A stretch of DNA of 45,987 bases from Bacteroidota bacterium (GTDB lineage: Bacteria; Bacteroidota; Bacteroidia; Chitinophagales; Chitinophagaceae): assembly GCA_018267515.1 (NCBI GenBank), contig JAFDYJ010000036.1, positions 1 to 45,987 of the forward strand, read 5' to 3'. Within the stretch, counting starts at the first letter, position 1, and each line of letters starts with the position of its first letter. The notes under the pieces were generated by a model that was not told the origin of the DNA, searched no databases, and was given only the letters and a program-made list of their open reading frames with translations. The position numbers and the translations under genes are program-made. Below are positions 7,725-15,619 of this stretch, piece after piece.

Positions 7725-9257
7725 ATGAAAACTCAAAACATAAAAACACTCGGAGAGCTAAAAGCCAGCGGTTATCAATCCCGAACCATCAAAGACGAGC
7801 TCCGGCAAAATCTTATTGAAAAGCTGAAACGAAAAGAAAATACTTTTCCGGGCATTCTCGGATACGAAGACAGTGTGATCCCCGATGTGGAAAGAGCTAT
7901 TCTTAGTAAACATAATATTCTTTTCCTGGGTTTACGTGGCCAGGCAAAAACAAGAATGGCCAGGTTGATAACTGAACTTTTGGATGAATACATTCCTACT
8001 GTGGCAGGAAGTGAAATTAATGATGATCCCCTGAATCCCGTTTCAAAATTTTCGCAGGATCAGATAGCTGCACACGGTGATGATACTCCTATTCATTGGA
8101 TTCATCGAAGTGAACGCTATGGAGAAAAGCTGGCGACACCGGATGTAAGCGTTGCAGACCTTATTGGTGATATTGATCCGATCAAAGCTGCAAATCTGCG
8201 GTTGAGCTTTGCAGATGAAAGAGTGATTCATTATGGTATCATTCCCAGGAGCAACAGAGGTATATTTGTCATAAACGAACTACCTGATTTACAGGCAAGA
8301 ATCCAGGTTGCTTTATTTAATATTTTAGAGGAAGGAGACATACAGATCCGGGGTTTTAAACTCAGGATGCCACTGGATATTTTATTTATTTTCACTGCCA
8401 ATCCCGAAGATTACACCAATCGAGGCGCCATAGTAACTCCATTAAAAGACCGTATCGAAAGTCAAATATTGACGCATTACCCTAAATCATTGGAGACGGC
8501 CTTAGAAATAACAGAACAGGAAGCTGCCATAGATACAGAACAAAAAAATAAAATCAGAATCAGCGACCTGGTTAAACGCCTTATTGAGCAGGTTGCTTTT
8601 GAAGCAAGAGCAAGCGAATTTGTTGATAAAAAAAGCGGAGTAAGTGCCCGGCTTACTATTTCTGCACTCGAAAACGCTTATAGTGCAGCTGAGCTGAGAT
8701 CAATTGTAAACCAGGAAAAGCAAACGCAGATTTGGATATCCGATCTTATCGGTATCATTCCCTCTATTACCGGAAAAATTGAATTGGTATATGAAGGTGA
8801 ACAGGAAGGTCCGTACCAGGTAGCCATGAATTTATTGGATAAAGCAATCCGGACTCAATTCACACAATACTTTCCTAACCCTGACACATTAAAGAAAAGA
8901 TCCAGGACATCAACCCCTGCTGAAGGTAAACCCAAAGAGGAAAATCCATTCCGGCCTATCACCGCCTGGTTTGACAAAGGCAATAGTTTGAACCTTTCTT
9001 TTCATACAACCGATAAAGAAAAAATCTTACAGCTTTATAAAGTGGATGGTCTTCATGCCCTCGTAAAAAAACTATTTAACCGGGCTAATGAAACGGAAAC
9101 CGCTTTATTAATGGAATTTGTGCTGCACGGACTGGCTTCCTACTCTCTTATCAGTAAAAAAATATTTGAAGGAACTATCGAGTTCAAAGACCTGATCGGC
9201 AGCATGATGAACCTTGGAAACAAAAATTATGAGGAAGAATTTGATGAAGAAAGTTAA
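7725..9257 (+). CDS. AAA+ ATPase, magnesium-chelatase/MoxR-like
   Basis: This 510-residue cytoplasmic ATPase carries Walker A GLRGQAKT at 69-76 (Lys75). The Walker B region is IFVINELPDL at 180-189, with Asn184 in place of the usual Asp and Glu185 kept. Sensor 1 is TANPEDY (Asn226), and an arginine-finger-like LKDRI is at 240-244. The substrate-loop segment IRGFKLRMP near 208-216 resembles the chelatase I-subunit insert. The C-terminal ~200 residues form a helical lid plus an extension not seen in minimal MoxR proteins. NELPDL seems typical of this branch rather than a fresh mutation, but that is from memory. With the VWA protein upstream it probably forms a two-component AAA+/VWA machine. 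A real magnesium chelatase for chlorophyll is unlikely because no H subunit or pigment genes are present. Confidence 0.85.
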   Translation: MKTQNIKTLGELKASGYQSRTIKDELRQNLIEKLKRKENTFPGILGYEDSVIPDVERAILSKHNILFLGLRGQAKTRMARLITELLDEYIPTVAGSEINDDPLNPVSKFSQDQIAAHGDDTPIHWIHRSERYGEKLATPDVSVADLIGDIDPIKAANLRLSFADERVIHYGIIPRSNRGIFVINELPDLQARIQVALFNILEEGDIQIRGFKLRMPLDILFIFTANPEDYTNRGAIVTPLKDRIESQILTHYPKSLETALEITEQEAAIDTEQKNKIRISDLVKRLIEQVAFEARASEFVDKKSGVSARLTISALENAYSAAELRSIVNQEKQTQIWISDLIGIIPSITGKIELVYEGEQEGPYQVAMNLLDKAIRTQFTQYFPNPDTLKKRSRTSTPAEGKPKEENPFRPITAWFDKGNSLNLSFHTTDKEKILQLYKVDGLHALVKKLFNRANETETALLMEFVLHGLASYSLISKKIFEGTIEFKDLIGSMMNLGNKNYEEEFDEES

Positions 9258-9299
9258 AAGACCCCTTTTTTATTATTCCAAAAAACCCTGACACCTGAC

Positions 9300-9560
9300 A
9301 TGGATTTAAAACAACTATTTGAAAAGGCAGTAGCTGATAGTAAAAATTTAGCAACCCGGCCTGATAACGAAACCCTGCTTCAATTATATGCACTTTATAA
9401 GCAAGCAACTGAAGGAGATTTGAACTCCGAGCCACCTTCCAATCCTTTTGATTTCGTTGCCAAAGCAAAATACCAGGCATGGTCCGGCCTGAAAGGAAAA
9501 AGCACTGAAGATGCAATGACTGAGTATGCTAACCTTGTAACAAAACTTCAAAACAGTTAA
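9300..9560 (+). CDS. Acyl-CoA-binding protein (ACBP)
   Basis: This 86-residue protein has the full ACBP four-helix fold pattern. It has LLQLYALYKQATEGD at 26-40, giving the ligand residues Tyr30, Tyr33 and Lys34. AKAKYQAW at 54-61 supplies Lys57, and the last helix has AMTEY with Tyr76. ACBPs hold long-chain acyl-CoA esters in the cytoplasm and buffer or deliver them to lipid metabolism. They are far more common in eukaryotes but occur in scattered bacteria. It follows the AAA+ gene by 42 bp and is probably co-transcribed with it. Its TAA overlaps the stop codon of the convergent glycosyltransferase gene through a shared TTAA. The length is exactly as expected. Confidence 0.9.
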   Translation: MDLKQLFEKAVADSKNLATRPDNETLLQLYALYKQATEGDLNSEPPSNPFDFVAKAKYQAWSGLKGKSTEDAMTEYANLVTKLQNS

Positions 9561-10732
9561 GGCTTGCCAGTAAATTCATTGTACCAATCACTAAACATCT
9601 TACCTACCCTTTCATAATTATAAAGCTGTTTTGCTTGCCCTGCAATTTCAGAATGATTGAATTGGTTCCGGTTATTGATAAACCAAAGTAATTTTTTTGC
9701 TAATAAATCAGGATTGTTTCCGGTCACAAAGATTCCGTTTACATTTTCCCGGATTGTCTCTTTAAATACACTGAGATCACTCACTATAACAGGTACACCA
9801 CAGGCATTCGCTTCAATGAGAACACATCCAAAGGTTTCATACCTGGAATAAAGGATCAGTGCGTTTGACTGCCGGATTAATTCTGCCAATTCAATTTGAG
9901 GCATTTCAAAATAAAAATTCAAATGCGATTCTATATCCAATTCTTTTGCAAGTAGCTTTAACTTATCATGACCGGGTCCTACAACCGTCAACAGAAAATC
10001 TGAATTCTTTTCTTTCAACTTAGCAAAAGCTTTTATTATGTCTTCGGGATTCTTTTGATAATCCAGCCCTGAAATATGAATAAACCTTGTGGTATTCCTT
10101 ACATTGGATTCAGCAGGACTGAATATGTCTGTATCCACAACATTTGGAATAACCCTATACTTTAAATTGCTAAATTCTTTTTTAATACAGGCTCCCAGGT
10201 AATCAGATACAACACTAAATGAACCCGCATTTTCCAATACTTTTTTCCATGCTCTCCTTATGTAATACGGCAGGTTCAAAAATGGATCCTGAGCTTCCGG
10301 CAAATAACCTGTCCAATGTTCTGATATTATATAAGGAATATGATATTTCCGCTTAATCCATCTTGCAATAAGACCCGCCTGCATGGCAACATGTACATGC
10401 ACCAGATCGGGCTTCCCGTTTTGCCGGATAAATTCGGTAATTAATTTTTTATAGCACTTTCTGCGTTTTAGCCCTGAAAAAAGTTTATTAAAGATTGATA
10501 AAGAGAAACGGGGAGAATAGTAATAACAGATTTTTTCATTTACATTTCCTGAAGTTGAGTTTTCTACTTTACTATCATTAGTGATCTTTCCATCTTCATC
10601 TCTCACCACGTATATAACCTGTATGGAATGAAATATTCCAGCAGCCTTTGCATGACGCTGGATAAAATCACCGTTATAAGGCTTGATTTTATCAGGATAC
10701 CAGGAAGGCAGCCATAAAATATTTTTATTCAT
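9557..10732 (-). CDS. Glycosyltransferase family 4 protein
   Basis: This 391-residue GT-B enzyme transfers a sugar from a nucleotide donor during surface-polysaccharide assembly. The N-terminal acceptor domain opens with ILWLPSWYPD and a GDFIQRHAKA segment typical of GT4. The donor domain contains VVGPGHDK near 250 and the nucleotide-binding motif YETFGCVLIEANACG near 314, with Glu spaced as in the EX7E signature. HVHVAMQAG near 109 is the usual loop between strands. It is the last gene of a leftward group with a methyltransferase and a flippase and overlaps the methyltransferase end by 8 bp, suggesting translational coupling. Donor and acceptor sugars cannot be read. Confidence 0.9.
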   Translation of the reverse strand: MNKNILWLPSWYPDKIKPYNGDFIQRHAKAAGIFHSIQVIYVVRDEDGKITNDSKVENSTSGNVNEKICYYYSPRFSLSIFNKLFSGLKRRKCYKKLITEFIRQNGKPDLVHVHVAMQAGLIARWIKRKYHIPYIISEHWTGYLPEAQDPFLNLPYYIRRAWKKVLENAGSFSVVSDYLGACIKKEFSNLKYRVIPNVVDTDIFSPAESNVRNTTRFIHISGLDYQKNPEDIIKAFAKLKEKNSDFLLTVVGPGHDKLKLLAKELDIESHLNFYFEMPQIELAELIRQSNALILYSRYETFGCVLIEANACGVPVIVSDLSVFKETIRENVNGIFVTGNNPDLLAKKLLWFINNRNQFNHSEIAGQAKQLYNYERVGKMFSDWYNEFTGKP

Positions 10733-11444
10733 GCTTTTGACAATAGATCATTATGGAATAACCACCCCAAAGTTTTACACTCATCTCTTTTGCCAGGGAA
10801 AAAGAGATTTTCCTGAGAAACTTTTTAAACCGGTGCTTTATCTTGTGTGACCGCCTCCTATCTGTTTCAGAAAGAGTGTAGTGCCAGTCTTTAATAATAA
10901 ATCCTGAATCAGCCAGAATCCATTCCACATGTTCTTTCGTAAAATAATGCAGGTGCCCGACATCCTTTCGCTGCTGTAATAACACGTGTGATTTAAAAAT
11001 AGTCCGGCAAGACAGATCCAGTGGTATATGAAAGATAAAATTGTTGCCTTGTGTTGAAATTTTTTTTAAAAAGTCAAAGTAGTTTTCCAAATGCTCAATA
11101 ACATCAACAACCAGGATAAGATCTGCAGAGGCATTTTTTTCTGCAGTAAAATCAGCATTAAAAAATTTTACCCGTTCAATAGCATTTTTCTGAGCCTCGG
11201 CTATAGCCTGTGGAGAAATATCATATCCTTTCAAAACAGAAATATCTTTATCCATCTCTGCCAGGCAAATCAGAATCTCACCAAAACCACATCCGGCTTC
11301 AACAACAGAATCCGGGCTTAAATTGTTTTTTTTTATGAGCTTTAAAATTTCTTTCGCTTTCCACTCACTATCTTCCCGGCCCCAGGTCGGATTTTTTTGC
11401 AAATACTCACCACTTATATAAATATTGTCCCGGGCCTGATTCAT
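10725..11444 (-). CDS. Class I SAM-dependent methyltransferase
   Basis: This 239-residue Rossmann methyltransferase has motif I VVEAGCGFGE at about 47-56, LKGYDIS for motif II, and LILVVDVIEHLEN for the post-motif region. The DVIEHL pattern is typical of UbiE/Methyltransf_11-like enzymes that act on small molecules or glycan intermediates. A basic cluster DRRRSHKIKHRFKKF lies near the C-terminus. It sits 7 bp after the flippase gene and overlaps the GT4 gene, so a role in modifying a surface glycan or its lipid precursor is likely; the substrate is inferred only from the neighbours. Confidence 0.85.
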   Translation of the reverse strand: MNQARDNIYISGEYLQKNPTWGREDSEWKAKEILKLIKKNNLSPDSVVEAGCGFGEILICLAEMDKDISVLKGYDISPQAIAEAQKNAIERVKFFNADFTAEKNASADLILVVDVIEHLENYFDFLKKISTQGNNFIFHIPLDLSCRTIFKSHVLLQQRKDVGHLHYFTKEHVEWILADSGFIIKDWHYTLSETDRRRSHKIKHRFKKFLRKISFSLAKEMSVKLWGGYSIMIYCQKHE

Positions 11445-11451
11445 TAGCTAA

Positions 11452-12690
11452 TTATCCTTTCTTTAAAGACAAACCTGATTTTTTATTTGCAATAATAATA
11501 TATAAAATCATCATCAGCAGAAACCCGATAGAAGTTGCCAGTGCAGCTCCCCGGATTCCCCACCGGGGTATTAATAGAAAATTAGCAATAATTACAGCCA
11601 GCAACGTACAAAGGGCAATATATACGTTATATTTCACTTTCCCCAGCCCCGAAAATATAGGTGAGAATAGATAAGAAACCGAAAGGAAAATAATTCCGGG
11701 CATTAAAATGACAAGAGGCCAGTACATTTCGTCGTATTCATTTCCCCAAAGAAAAAGAATCAGGGGTTGCCCGGCTAATAGTACCAGTACAGCTCCCAGT
11801 ATATAACAAGCTGTTACTACCAGCATCATCTTTTTAAAAAATGGTGTTTGAAACGAAATATTGTCTTTTGAAGATTGAGGAAATAAAATTCCGGCTACAA
11901 TCATGGCAGGAAGTACCAACATTTGTCCCAGCTTAGATACCTGGATATAATTACCTAATGATTTGGCAGAACAATAATATTCTACAAACCAATAATCAAT
12001 TCTATATAATAAAAAATAACTGACATTTCCAATCAGGGCGGTCAAAGAATATCTGAAAACCGGGGATAGTTCATTTACCTTTACCCTGAATAGCTGAATC
12101 AAGGTCTTTTCTCTTTTTAACCAAACCAAAGCAAGAACAGCACCCATTAAAAAATTTACAATAAAAAAGATATAAAAGAATGTTTTGACATTAACCAAGC
12201 CTGACCAGCTATTATCCCAGGGAATGAAAAGTAGAAGAACCAGGTTAGCAATACCGGCAACCAGGTTAGATGTTTTATAATCATCCCGGCTATAGAATAA
12301 GGCAGTAAAATAAGTAATAAGGAATGTTCCGGTAATGTAGGTGAAACATGCAAAAAACAAAAAATAGCCGCTGAAAGTTCCGGTATGATCCTTAAAAAAA
12401 AATAAAAATAAACCACTGATAAAAACAGAAGCGATCACCGACCAGGTTATTGCAAAAGAAGTAAGAATGTTTTCGGGAGTTTTCTTTTTACTCACATAAT
12501 AAATAATTCCGGAATCAAGACTCAAACTCCCGATCAGTAAAAAAAAATTAAGATCATTTAAAAAGAAATTAAAATTCCCGCTTACTGCAGCCCCCAGGCT
12601 TCTGGCAATACCAATATTCAATAACAATAAAGTAGCATAAAAAAAAATTCTCCAGGTAAAATTCTTATATATCAGCCGGGTTATCTGCAT
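11452..12690 (-). CDS. Polysaccharide flippase (Wzx-like, MATE/MOP superfamily)
   Basis: This is a very hydrophobic protein of about 412 residues with roughly 12 membrane segments. The pattern suits an oligosaccharide flippase that moves undecaprenyl-linked glycans across the inner membrane: an N-terminal FTWRIFFYATLLLL helix, RSLGAAVSGNF, a central RIDYWFVEYYCSAKSLGNY segment, and a C-terminal WGIRGAALATS motif. I chose the ATG at 12690 (MQITRLIYKN) because the longer frame opens with a TTG at 12726 and adds 12 residues that do not look like family sequence. The candidate promoter at 12737-12768 lies upstream of either start. The methyltransferase and GT4 genes follow directly, making a three-gene surface-glycan operon. 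Confidence 0.85.
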   Translation of the reverse strand: MQITRLIYKNFTWRIFFYATLLLLNIGIARSLGAAVSGNFNFFLNDLNFFLLIGSLSLDSGIIYYVSKKKTPENILTSFAITWSVIASVFISGLFLFFFKDHTGTFSGYFLFFACFTYITGTFLITYFTALFYSRDDYKTSNLVAGIANLVLLLFIPWDNSWSGLVNVKTFFYIFFIVNFLMGAVLALVWLKREKTLIQLFRVKVNELSPVFRYSLTALIGNVSYFLLYRIDYWFVEYYCSAKSLGNYIQVSKLGQMLVLPAMIVAGILFPQSSKDNISFQTPFFKKMMLVVTACYILGAVLVLLAGQPLILFLWGNEYDEMYWPLVILMPGIIFLSVSYLFSPIFSGLGKVKYNVYIALCTLLAVIIANFLLIPRWGIRGAALATSIGFLLMMILYIIIANKKSGLSLKKG

Positions 12691-12736
12691 TGCAGGTGAT
12701 GCTTCTTCAAATATACTATTTAACAAACTTGCATTA

Positions 12737-12768
12737 CAAAATACATTTAATTAAAATGTAAAAGCAAA
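12737..12768 (-). promoter_or_regulatory. Candidate promoter of the flippase operon
   Basis: On the minus strand TTTG (12768-12765) is followed after 21 bases by TATTTTG (12743-12737), close to the TTTG-N19-21-TAnnTTTG pattern but one base short in the -7 box. It would give a leader of about 40 nt to the ATG at 12690. Confidence 0.35.
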
Positions 12769-12846
12769 ATTGTAAAATGATATTCCGGGATTCCTCTGCC
12801 AGCACGATGGTCTGAAACCGGATACCCGTTTCAATTTCGGAATATT

Positions 12847-13260
12847 TTAAACTGCCGTGATCTGAATAAAATCTTTCCTGTTAATAAAATAAAGGAACAA
12901 AAGATAAACAATTGGAAAAAAACTAATCAGTTTCAATACAAATATCCCGGAATAAAAACCCAAAAGGTAAAGCAGTGCCAGCATCATCAGTCCCGCTGCC
13001 AACTGCACATCACCGATTGCACAAACCACTTTGAAGTAATAGGTATGCAAATGGTGATACACTAATTCCAATGGTTTTGTGTGATGATAACCATCTGTCA
13101 CAACGATTTTAGGATGATTTTCCGTTATGCTGATCACTACAGGTTGATCATTCGGAAGCGGGTAAATTTCTTTTCCGTTAACTACAACCCGTATCTTCAA
13201 AAAACTCAACAGTACCTGGTTTTTACGAGTAATGACAATATGGTAAGTCGCATTTTCCAA
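12847..13260 (-). CDS. Small membrane protein of unknown function, TTG start
   Basis: I do not recognise this 137-residue protein. The first ~75 residues look like a small beta-rich domain (VVVNGKEIYPL, PVVISITENHPKIVV). Two hydrophobic stretches at about 85-130 would cross the membrane, followed by a short tail. It starts at TTG 13260, because an in-frame stop (13261-13263) lies immediately upstream and no ATG occurs until past the middle of the protein. The start is three bases after the tpiA stop, so translation is probably coupled to tpiA. About 157 bp of non-coding sequence separates it from the flippase, including a promoter candidate, so it closes the glmU-like/tpiA group. Confidence 0.7.
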   Translation of the reverse strand: MENATYHIVITRKNQVLLSFLKIRVVVNGKEIYPLPNDQPVVISITENHPKIVVTDGYHHTKPLELVYHHLHTYYFKVVCAIGDVQLAAGLMMLALLYLLGFYSGIFVLKLISFFPIVYLLFLYFINRKDFIQITAV

Positions 13261-13263
13261 CTA

Positions 13264-14025
13264 TTACTTTAAAGATCGGATGATCTCCTTAAAATCGGAA
13301 GCCACTAATGATGCACCGCCTACCAATCCACCATCTACATCCGGGCCACTGAATACTTCCTTCGCATTATTTGCTTTAACGCTGCCCCCGTAAAGAATTG
13401 AAATTGCCTGGGCAACTTCCTGTCCATACTGAGCCGCCAAAATAGAACGCAGGTGTGCATGCATTTCCTGTGCCTGCTCAGCAGTTGCAGTTTTCCCCGT
13501 CCCTATTGCCCAAATAGGTTCATATGCTATAATGATCTTTTTGATATTCTCGGCATTGAGATGAAACAAAGATTCGCCCAGTTGCGTTTGAACAAATTCA
13601 TTTTGCTTCCCCGACTCCCTGACTGCCAAAGATTCACCACAACAAAAAATCGGGGTAATTCGATATTCCAGGCAACGATTTATTTTTTCAGCCAGTAATG
13701 AATTGCTTTCTGTAAAATATTCCCTGCGTTCACTATGCCCGACAATACAGTAATTGACAGCAATGGAATGAAGCATCTCCACGGATATCTCTCCGGTAAA
13801 GGCACCGGAAATTTTATCAGAGCAATTTTGAGCCGCCACTTCATAATTTGCCGCATCTTCCACTTCACTCCTTGTCATAAGGAGATAGGGATAAGGAACC
13901 GCAAAAATCACTTGTTGATCCGGGCTAAGGTTAATGCCGGCATCTAAAATATCATCTAATAATTTTTCTCCCTGCTGAAAAGTTAGATTCATCTTCCAGT
14001 TAGCAGCTGCAATCTGTTTTCTCAT
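13264..14025 (-). CDS. tpiA: Triose-phosphate isomerase
   Basis: This 253-residue TIM-barrel enzyme interconverts dihydroxyacetone phosphate and glyceraldehyde 3-phosphate in glycolysis and gluconeogenesis. All catalytic residues are present: Asn9 and Lys11 in AANWKMN, His97 in VGHSERR, and Glu169 in AYEPIWAIGTG. The phosphate-binding loops are flexible loop 6 (IGTGKTA), YGGSV near 212 and GGLVGGASL near 232. Length is normal. It lies 10 bp after the GlmU-like gene and three bases before the small membrane protein gene, so the three are probably one leftward transcript. Confidence 0.97.
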   Translation of the reverse strand: MRKQIAAANWKMNLTFQQGEKLLDDILDAGINLSPDQQVIFAVPYPYLLMTRSEVEDAANYEVAAQNCSDKISGAFTGEISVEMLHSIAVNYCIVGHSERREYFTESNSLLAEKINRCLEYRITPIFCCGESLAVRESGKQNEFVQTQLGESLFHLNAENIKKIIIAYEPIWAIGTGKTATAEQAQEMHAHLRSILAAQYGQEVAQAISILYGGSVKANNAKEVFSGPDVDGGLVGGASLVASDFKEIIRSLK

Positions 14026-14034
14026 TGTAAAAAT

Positions 14035-15213
14035 TTAATAGTGCTCAAAGATATAGGTAAGAATTTTCATTTCACTGTCAGTAATAGAATGCCTTTTCAG
14101 CTTTTTCCAGTTCTGTATATCTGTAAATGCTTTTTCCAGTTCATATCGTTTTACTCCCTCACTGCCCCATGAAAAAGAGGGAATGTATTTTGGCGTTAGC
14201 CCTGACCCAAAAACATTACAGCAAACGCCGATCACAGTTCCGGTATTGATAGCTGTATTTACAGCCGTCCGTGAATAATCACCCATCATTACACCGCACT
14301 TGACACCGGCATTCTTTTCACCTTTTGGCGTCCATACTTTTACTTCGGCTGCAGTATTTTTTAAGTTGGAATTCGTGGTGCCGGCGCCTAAATTACACCA
14401 CTCACCGATCACAGAATCTCCTAAATATCCATCATGAGCTTTATTTGAATAACCAAAGAGAACCGAATTTTTTATTTCGCCCCCAACAACTGAATATGGT
14501 CCGACCGTAGTAGCCGGATACACTTTTGTTCCCATTTTTAAACAAGCCCCCTCACATAATGCAACGGGTCCACGGATGATACAACCTTCCATTACTTCTG
14601 CATTTTTCCCGATATAAATAGGGCCTTCAGATGCATTGAGGATACTATGTTCCACTCTTGCCCCTTTTGCAATAAAAATATTTGAAGGGCGGGTTACTTT
14701 ATTTGTTTTGGATATGGGCTGCGACTTCCTTTTTTTTGTGAGAAGTTCAAAGTCTTGCCGGATTGCCCTATCGTTCATTTTGAAAATATCCCAGGGAAAA
14801 TAAATGGCATTAATTTCTTCATCAAAAATTACAGCTTTCCGGACCTGTATCTTATGTTTTTCTTTAACCTCTTTATTTGTAAACCTGAATACAATTCCTT
14901 CTCTACCCTGGGCAGTTATAAATTCACCATTCTTCAGTTTATTAATCTTTTTAACCAGCCCGGGGGTTGGAAGAATGTTTCCATTAATCAGAAAGCAAGT
15001 AGAATCAGTTGCTGCTTCACCGGGATGTACTGAGCGATCAAGATCTTTATAGTCATCTTCTTTTTTATCGAATGATGGAATCCCTAACATTTTTTCCCAT
15101 TTTTCCCTGATAGTTAATATCCCAATCCTGATGTCCTGCAACTGGCGGGTCAATGTAAAAGGCCGCAGGTTCTCAGGTTGACAAAACTCTTCAGTGAAAA
15201 TGATTTTATTCAT
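14035..15213 (-). CDS. GlmU-like putative sugar-phosphate nucleotidyltransferase with left-handed beta-helix
   Basis: This 392-residue protein opens with IIFTEEFCQPENLRPF and TRQLQDIRIGILTI, a start I associate with Bacteroidota GlmU-family proteins, not with the LAAGxGTRM of true GlmU. Residues about 165-340 contain irregular hexapeptide repeats (IYIGKNAEVMEG, IRGPVALCEGACL, VVGGEIKNSVLFG, HDGYLGDSVIG), forming a left-handed beta-helix like that of GlmU and glucose-1-phosphate thymidylyltransferases. GxGTTNSNLKNT near 300 matches the GlmU acetyltransferase region. The canonical N-terminal nucleotide-binding loop is absent or altered, so nucleotidyl transfer is uncertain. It heads the leftward group with tpiA 10 bp behind. 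Confidence 0.75.
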   Translation of the reverse strand: MNKIIFTEEFCQPENLRPFTLTRQLQDIRIGILTIREKWEKMLGIPSFDKKEDDYKDLDRSVHPGEAATDSTCFLINGNILPTPGLVKKINKLKNGEFITAQGREGIVFRFTNKEVKEKHKIQVRKAVIFDEEINAIYFPWDIFKMNDRAIRQDFELLTKKRKSQPISKTNKVTRPSNIFIAKGARVEHSILNASEGPIYIGKNAEVMEGCIIRGPVALCEGACLKMGTKVYPATTVGPYSVVGGEIKNSVLFGYSNKAHDGYLGDSVIGEWCNLGAGTTNSNLKNTAAEVKVWTPKGEKNAGVKCGVMMGDYSRTAVNTAINTGTVIGVCCNVFGSGLTPKYIPSFSWGSEGVKRYELEKAFTDIQNWKKLKRHSITDSEMKILTYIFEHY

Positions 15214-15619
15214 AATTGGAAATGCAAATTAAACGAGATAAATGTGACTACTGAAATTTCTTAAAGCCAACTCAGCAATCAATTTTACGATATAGAACAT
15301 CATTCTTTTTATGTTTCAATTTATTTCTTTCAGCAGATAAGCTATAAGTTAAGAATAAATACTAATCTCAATGCTTCTGGAAGATTTTAAATAAATCAAC
15401 TATCGTACTTCGTATTTATTTTAATTTCAATGACATAAAATAACTATAATCAAGCATTTGCGACAAACGTAAATCTTAATTTTTGTAAAGAATTTCAAAA
15501 TACCAAATACCCCAAAAAGCCCGGGATATTTTAGACAGGGCTGTTGAAAAAAATAAGCTGAATTTTATACTAAAATCTATGAAATTCAGTTATTAAGACA
15601 ATAGATTGCAACTATAAAA
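15214..15619. other. 406-bp divergent intergenic region
   Basis: This AT-rich region separates the leftward GlmU-like gene from the rightward PorW/SprE gene and must hold both promoters. An 8-bp inverted repeat, CTGAATTT (15558-15565) and AAATTCAG (15582-15589), lies about 30 bp before the PorW/SprE start. I could not place a convincing TAnnTTTG box for either gene. No small open frame looks real. Confidence 0.5.

Noticed and set aside
7725..9257. Magnesium chelatase subunit for chlorophyll synthesis
   Set aside because: No chelatase H subunit or pigment genes are present, and similar ATPases occur widely in non-phototrophs.
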